Positions 60,770 to 64,000 of a stretch of DNA of 64,000 bases are shown here, piece by piece. The stretch spans positions 62,001 through 126,000 of the forward strand of contig NZ_SMTL01000001.1 of assembly GCF_004358025.1 (NCBI RefSeq), read 5' to 3'. Source of the DNA: Rhizobium deserti (GTDB taxonomy: Bacteria; Pseudomonadota; Alphaproteobacteria; Rhizobiales; Rhizobiaceae). How positions within the stretch are numbered: position 1 is the first letter of the stretch; each line of letters opens with the position of its first letter. A program made the position numbers and the translations under genes. The notes beneath the pieces were generated by a model. The model searched no databases, was not told where the DNA came from, and was given only the letters and a program-made list of their open reading frames with translations.

Positions 60770-61603
60770 TCAGCCGAGCTGCCGCTCGATTGCCTTAGCG
60801 GCCTGCCAAAGCTCCTCCATCCGGTCAAGGGTCGCGGCCTCCAGAGTTTCGCCTGATCTCTCAAGCTCTGTCTCTATGTGCTTGAACCTGCGCCGAAACT
60901 TAGCGTTCGTGCCGCGTAAAGCGTCTTCCGGATCGGCCTTCACATGACGGCCAATATTGACCATGGCGAAGATCAGGTCGCCGAGTTCGTCTGCGACCTT
61001 TTCCGGATGCCCGGCGGCCAGTGCCTCGCGCAGTTCCCGGACCTCCTCCTCGATCTTGTCGAGGATCGGTTCCGGCTCCGACCAGTCGAAGCCAACCCTT
61101 GCCGCCCTCTGCTGCAGCTTCAGCGCTTCAATCAGTGCGGGCTGGCTGCGGTGCACCGCCCCAAGATAACCGGCCTTGAAATCTTCCGTGATGCCGCGCA
61201 TGGCTCGACGCTCATTCCGCTCGCGCTTCTCCTCCTGCTTGATATCGTCCCATTGAAGCTTAACCGCCTCCGGCGTATCAGCGCCGCTGCCGCCGAACAC
61301 ATGCGGATGCCGGCGGATCATCTTCTTCGTGATCGCCTCGACCACATCGCCAAAGGAAAACGCGCCGGCCTCCTCGGCCATGCGGGCGTGGAAGACGACC
61401 TGCAGCAGCAGGTCACCGAGCTCTTCACAAAGGTCACCCATGTCATTGCGTTCGATCGCATCCGCCACCTCATAGGCTTCCTCGATCGTGTAAGGCTTGA
61501 TGGAAGAAAAATCCTGTTCGAGATCCCATGGGCAGCCGGTGACCGGCGTTCGCAACGCCGCCATGATCTCGACCAGCCGCGAAATGTCCCTGGATGCTTG
61601 CAT
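60770..61603 (-). CDS. mazG: Nucleoside triphosphate pyrophosphohydrolase MazG
   Basis: A 277-residue house-cleaning enzyme that hydrolyses NTPs to NMP and pyrophosphate. It has two MazG repeats, at about 20-110 (GCPWDLEQDFSSIKPYTIEEAYEVADAIE, EELGDLLLQVVFHARMAEE) and about 170-240 (KIEEEVRELREALAAG, VADELGDLIFAMVNIGRH). The metal-binding E-x2-E and E-x2-D are present in both. The deaminase gene lies 16 bases upstream on the same strand, so they probably form a nucleotide-cleaning pair. Confidence 0.95.
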   Translation of the reverse strand: MQASRDISRLVEIMAALRTPVTGCPWDLEQDFSSIKPYTIEEAYEVADAIERNDMGDLCEELGDLLLQVVFHARMAEEAGAFSFGDVVEAITKKMIRRHPHVFGGSGADTPEAVKLQWDDIKQEEKRERNERRAMRGITEDFKAGYLGAVHRSQPALIEALKLQQRAARVGFDWSEPEPILDKIEEEVRELREALAAGHPEKVADELGDLIFAMVNIGRHVKADPEDALRGTNAKFRRRFKHIETELERSGETLEAATLDRMEELWQAAKAIERQLG

Positions 61604-61619
61604 GGCTTTGATCCATCGC

Positions 61620-62198
61620 TCAATTCAGCGGTATGCTGTTGTCGAATTTCCCGGATTGGTAGGCGTCAGACAATTTCTGGTAAGCTGTCTTGATGCGCGC
61701 CGTCTGCGTACTGAGCGCCTGACGCGTCGCCTCATCTTCCGCTTCTACCAGTTCGGAAATGAAGTATGAGTTCCAGAAGGCATTGGACCGCCTATAGCCG
61801 CCGGGCTCCAGACCAAAAACCTCTTTGAGGATCTTAAGATCGTGCGGAATGGCAAAGGCGTCGCGTGAATCCTGATGGCTGAAAAAAGAGTAGAAATTGT
61901 CAAAACCGGCCCAGGTAATTGCAGACATGCACATGCTGCACGGCTCGTGGGTCGACAGAAAAATCAGATCCTTAGTCGACGTTCGTGAAGTGTTTTCGTA
62001 GAACCGCTTCAGGGTATGAATTTCGCCATGCCAAAGCGGATTTTCCGTCTCGTTATTGGTTTCGGCGATCACCAGCGACAGGTCGGATTTCCTGAGGATT
62101 GCGGCACCGAACACCTTGTTTCCATCGGCCACGCCGCGTTCGGTCAATGGCAGGATATCGTGCTCAATTACGTCGAGAAGCCGGGCTGCAAGTGTCAT
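61620..62198 (-). CDS. Nucleoside/cytosine deaminase family protein
   Basis: A 192-residue zinc deaminase of the CDA superfamily. The zinc site is HGEIHTLKRF (near 57, with the catalytic Glu) and STHEPCSMCMSAITWAG (near 85, PCxxC). After the core comes an unusual 70-residue extension (FGLEPGGYRRSNAFWNSYFISELVEAEDE). The substrate may be cytosine, guanine or a nucleoside; it is not a standard TadA. It precedes mazG by 16 bases. Confidence 0.85.
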   Translation of the reverse strand: MTLAARLLDVIEHDILPLTERGVADGNKVFGAAILRKSDLSLVIAETNNETENPLWHGEIHTLKRFYENTSRTSTKDLIFLSTHEPCSMCMSAITWAGFDNFYSFFSHQDSRDAFAIPHDLKILKEVFGLEPGGYRRSNAFWNSYFISELVEAEDEATRQALSTQTARIKTAYQKLSDAYQSGKFDNSIPLN

Positions 62199-62415
62199 GG
62201 CGAGGATGATCCGTGGTGATACATGCCGATCTTAAAAGCTGATGTCTCATACCGGAAGCGAAAAGGCTCAAGCCACGGGAAAAGATGGGGAAAGCCGCTA
62301 ACAGTTGGCTTTTGCTCCTGAAGCAGGTCAGCCGGGAATAGAAATACTGCGTTGCAGCAGCATTCGCATATCTGTTTCTTCACTTGTCGGCCTTGATCGG
62401 CGATAGTTGCTCCCA

Positions 62416-63876
62416 ATGATGATGCGTCAGCCCAAATCGAATGTAACTGAACGGCTTTCAGTCTTTCCGGCCTTCTTTCGCGTGCGCGGGAGAAGCGTAG
62501 CGGTGTTCGGTAATGGTGACGAGGCTTATGCCAAGGTTCGGCTGCTGCGCAACACGGACGCGGTAATCCTGGCCTATGCTGATGATCCGGGGAAGGATTA
62601 CGCAAACTATCTCGCAGCGGAGGGTATTAGCCAATATTCTTCGACCTTCTCGCCCGACCAGGTAAAGGGTGCGGTACTCGTGTTCGCCGCAACCGGCGAC
62701 GCCCTACAGGATCAGGCAATCGTCGCCGCTGCGCGGGCTGAGAAGATCCCCGCCAATGCTGTAGACCAGCCGGATCATTGCGATTTCTTCACTCCTGCAC
62801 TGGTCAACCGTGCCCCGGTGGCAATCGCGATCGGCACGGAGGGTGCGGGCCCGGTCTTGGCACAAATGATCCGCGCCCGCATCGACCAGATGCTATCGCC
62901 TTCGCTTGGGCTCCTCGCCCGTCTCGCGGCCGATTATCGTCAAGCGGCCGAATGTCTCGTGCCGCGCGGCGTGTCGCGTCGTATTTTTTGGCGTTGCTTC
63001 TTTTCCGGCGATGTCGCGACCGCCGTCGATGCCAATGATATCGCCGCAGCATGTCGTTCAGCTGATGCGCTGTTGGCGACGTCCGGCCGCGCAGAAGGCA
63101 AGATCTGGCTGGTCGGCGCCGGCCCCGGCGCTGAGGACCTGCTGACGCTACGCGCACAGAGGGTACTAATGGAAGCCGATGCCATTGTTTATGACGCATT
63201 GGTGCCGAAAGCGATCGTCGACATGGGGCGCCGTGACGCGGAGCGCCTATCGGTCGGAAAGCGCAAGAACTGCCATTCTAAGTCTCAGGTCGAGATCAAC
63301 CGGCTGTTGGTTGAGCTTGGCCGCCAAGGCAAGCGAGTCGTCAGGCTGAAATCCGGCGATCCGCTGGTCTATGGCCGGGCCGGTGAGGAAATGGCGGCGC
63401 TGCGCGAAGCCGGCGTGACCTATGAAGTCGTTCCGGGCATTACCTCTGCCTTTGCTGCCGCTGCCGATTTCGATCTTCCGTTGACCCTACGCGGCGTGGC
63501 CTCGTCGCTGATCTTCACCACCGGCCACGACCTAACCGGCGATGTGCTGCCCGACTGGGCGAGCCTTGCGATTTCCGGCGCAACGATTGCCGTCTATATG
63601 GGGCGCACAGTCGCAGCCTCGGTCGCCGAACGTTTAATAGATGCCGGGATGAGCGGCGGTACGACGGTTGCGGTAATAGAGAATGCCAGCCGTAATGACC
63701 GCAAGCTTTTCCATGGCGTCTTGCAGGAATTGCCGGCATTGCAGACCCGCGACGATCTGGCCGGGCCGGTCATGGTGATCATCGGCGAAGCTGTTGCCGG
63801 TGCGAATTTCGAGAAATCCGAACCGCTTTCCGCCTTCAGGCCGGTGGAGAATGTTCGCGAGGAAATAGGACATTAA
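62416..63876 (+). CDS. cysG: Siroheme synthase CysG
   Basis: A 486-residue fusion enzyme that makes siroheme from uroporphyrinogen III for sulfite reductase. The N-terminal precorrin-2 dehydrogenase/ferrochelatase part (about 1-215) has a changed nucleotide motif VAVFGNGDEAYAKVRLL. The C-terminal SAM-dependent methyltransferase (about 225-465) has WLVGAGPGAEDLLTLRA, VRLKSGDPLVYGRAGEE and VVPGITSAFAAAA. Three ATGs in a row (62416, 62419, 62422) are possible starts; a TTG at 62407 is less likely. DUF2849 follows 3 bases later, as in rhizobial cys operons. The 217 bases before it show no other gene. Confidence 0.94.
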   Translation: MMMRQPKSNVTERLSVFPAFFRVRGRSVAVFGNGDEAYAKVRLLRNTDAVILAYADDPGKDYANYLAAEGISQYSSTFSPDQVKGAVLVFAATGDALQDQAIVAAARAEKIPANAVDQPDHCDFFTPALVNRAPVAIAIGTEGAGPVLAQMIRARIDQMLSPSLGLLARLAADYRQAAECLVPRGVSRRIFWRCFFSGDVATAVDANDIAAACRSADALLATSGRAEGKIWLVGAGPGAEDLLTLRAQRVLMEADAIVYDALVPKAIVDMGRRDAERLSVGKRKNCHSKSQVEINRLLVELGRQGKRVVRLKSGDPLVYGRAGEEMAALREAGVTYEVVPGITSAFAAAADFDLPLTLRGVASSLIFTTGHDLTGDVLPDWASLAISGATIAVYMGRTVAASVAERLIDAGMSGGTTVAVIENASRNDRKLFHGVLQELPALQTRDDLAGPVMVIIGEAVAGANFEKSEPLSAFRPVENVREEIGH

Positions 63877-63879
63877 TCG

Positions 63880-64000
63880 ATGACAGACAAGGTTCTGACT
63901 GCTAACCGACTTTCGGACGGAATCGCCGTTTGGCTCGACGCCAATGGCCAGTGGGTCGAAAACCTTCAGGCTTCATTGGTGGCGCGCCATGCGGAGGCGG
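63880..64000 (+). CDS. DUF2849 family protein (3' end beyond the window)
   Basis: The first 40 residues are visible, MTDKVLTANRLSDGIAVWLD and onward, matching the start of DUF2849 proteins. These are encoded between cysG and the sulfite reductase gene cysI in many Rhizobiales. The ATG lies 3 bases after the cysG stop, so the genes are co-transcribed. Function unknown, presumably tied to sulfur assimilation. Confidence 0.8.
   Translation, partial: MTDKVLTANRLSDGIAVWLDANGQWVENLQASLVARHAEA

Noticed and set aside
1..64000. CRISPR arrays, insertion sequences, prophage or toxin-antitoxin modules
   Set aside because: I saw no regularly spaced direct repeats, transposase or integrase motifs, or toxin-antitoxin pairs anywhere in the window.

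Overview
The window is 64 kb of GC-rich, gene-dense chromosome from an alphaproteobacterium, almost certainly a member of the Rhizobiaceae (Rhizobium/Agrobacterium/Neorhizobium type). The best lineage marker is the acpXL-fabZXL-fabF2XL-fabF1XL-adh-lpxXL cluster (52.2-57.6 kb), which makes and attaches the very-long-chain fatty acid of rhizobial lipid A. Supporting signs are a BTLCP cysteine protease, an ATP12 chaperone, DUF1489 and DUF2849 proteins, and sites that fit CtrA, an EcfG-type sigma factor and Zur. I saw no insertion sequence, prophage, integrase, CRISPR array or rRNA. One tRNA gene (Leu, anticodon GAG) is present.

Layout. 0-7.7 kb: end of a patatin phospholipase, a CBS protein, a rhomboid protease, a PAS protein, a double PilZ protein, a long regulatory gap, a LapG-like BTLCP protease, an unknown membrane-anchored protein behind a CtrA-type box, and a SPOR-domain DD-carboxypeptidase. 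7.7-16.4 kb: DUF1489, L-serine dehydratase, two membrane proteins, a MerR regulator with a near-perfect 26-bp operator, MgtE, a frameshifted deformylase-like gene, a BON protein with a stress-type promoter, OsmC, LipB and tRNA-Leu. 16.6-26.7 kb: a DMT exporter, a three-repeat unknown protein, GNAT enzymes, a run starting with glutathione-dependent formaldehyde dehydrogenase, DoxX, a crcB-rluA-HAD-ATP12 operon and two small proteins. 26.7-32.1 kb: a PCu(A)C copper chaperone, then a tandem glycine riboswitch in front of gcvT-gcvH-gcvP. 32.1-38.6 kb: an MBL hydrolase, DusA, a CHMI-like isomerase, a gamma carbonic anhydrase, and the zinc uptake locus zur-znuB-znuC / znuA around two palindromes.

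38.6-49.3 kb is a sugar regulon: a CUT1 ABC importer, a sugar isomerase/epimerase, a Gfo/Idh dehydrogenase, an aldo/keto reductase and a GH43 beta-xylosidase in one direction, with a divergent LacI regulator. Both promoters carry the same 14-bp operator pattern. Three strong hairpins sit inside the operon, two of them shaped like intrinsic terminators, so the operon looks built for graded expression. 49.3-64 kb: Gnd, an SRPBCC protein, a PAS protein, the lipid A cluster, a nucleoside hydrolase, a TSUP permease, CobP, MazG, a deaminase, CysG, and the start of a DUF2849 gene that probably leads into cysteine-biosynthesis genes beyond the edge.

The points most worth follow-up are the hairpin-graded LacI sugar operon, the CtrA-type box in front of the unknown membrane protein, the palindrome-controlled BTLCP protease beside a PilZ protein, the two Zur-type sites together with a His-rich tail on ZnuC, and the broken deformylase-like pseudoenzyme. 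All assignments come from reading the sequence; no database search was run.
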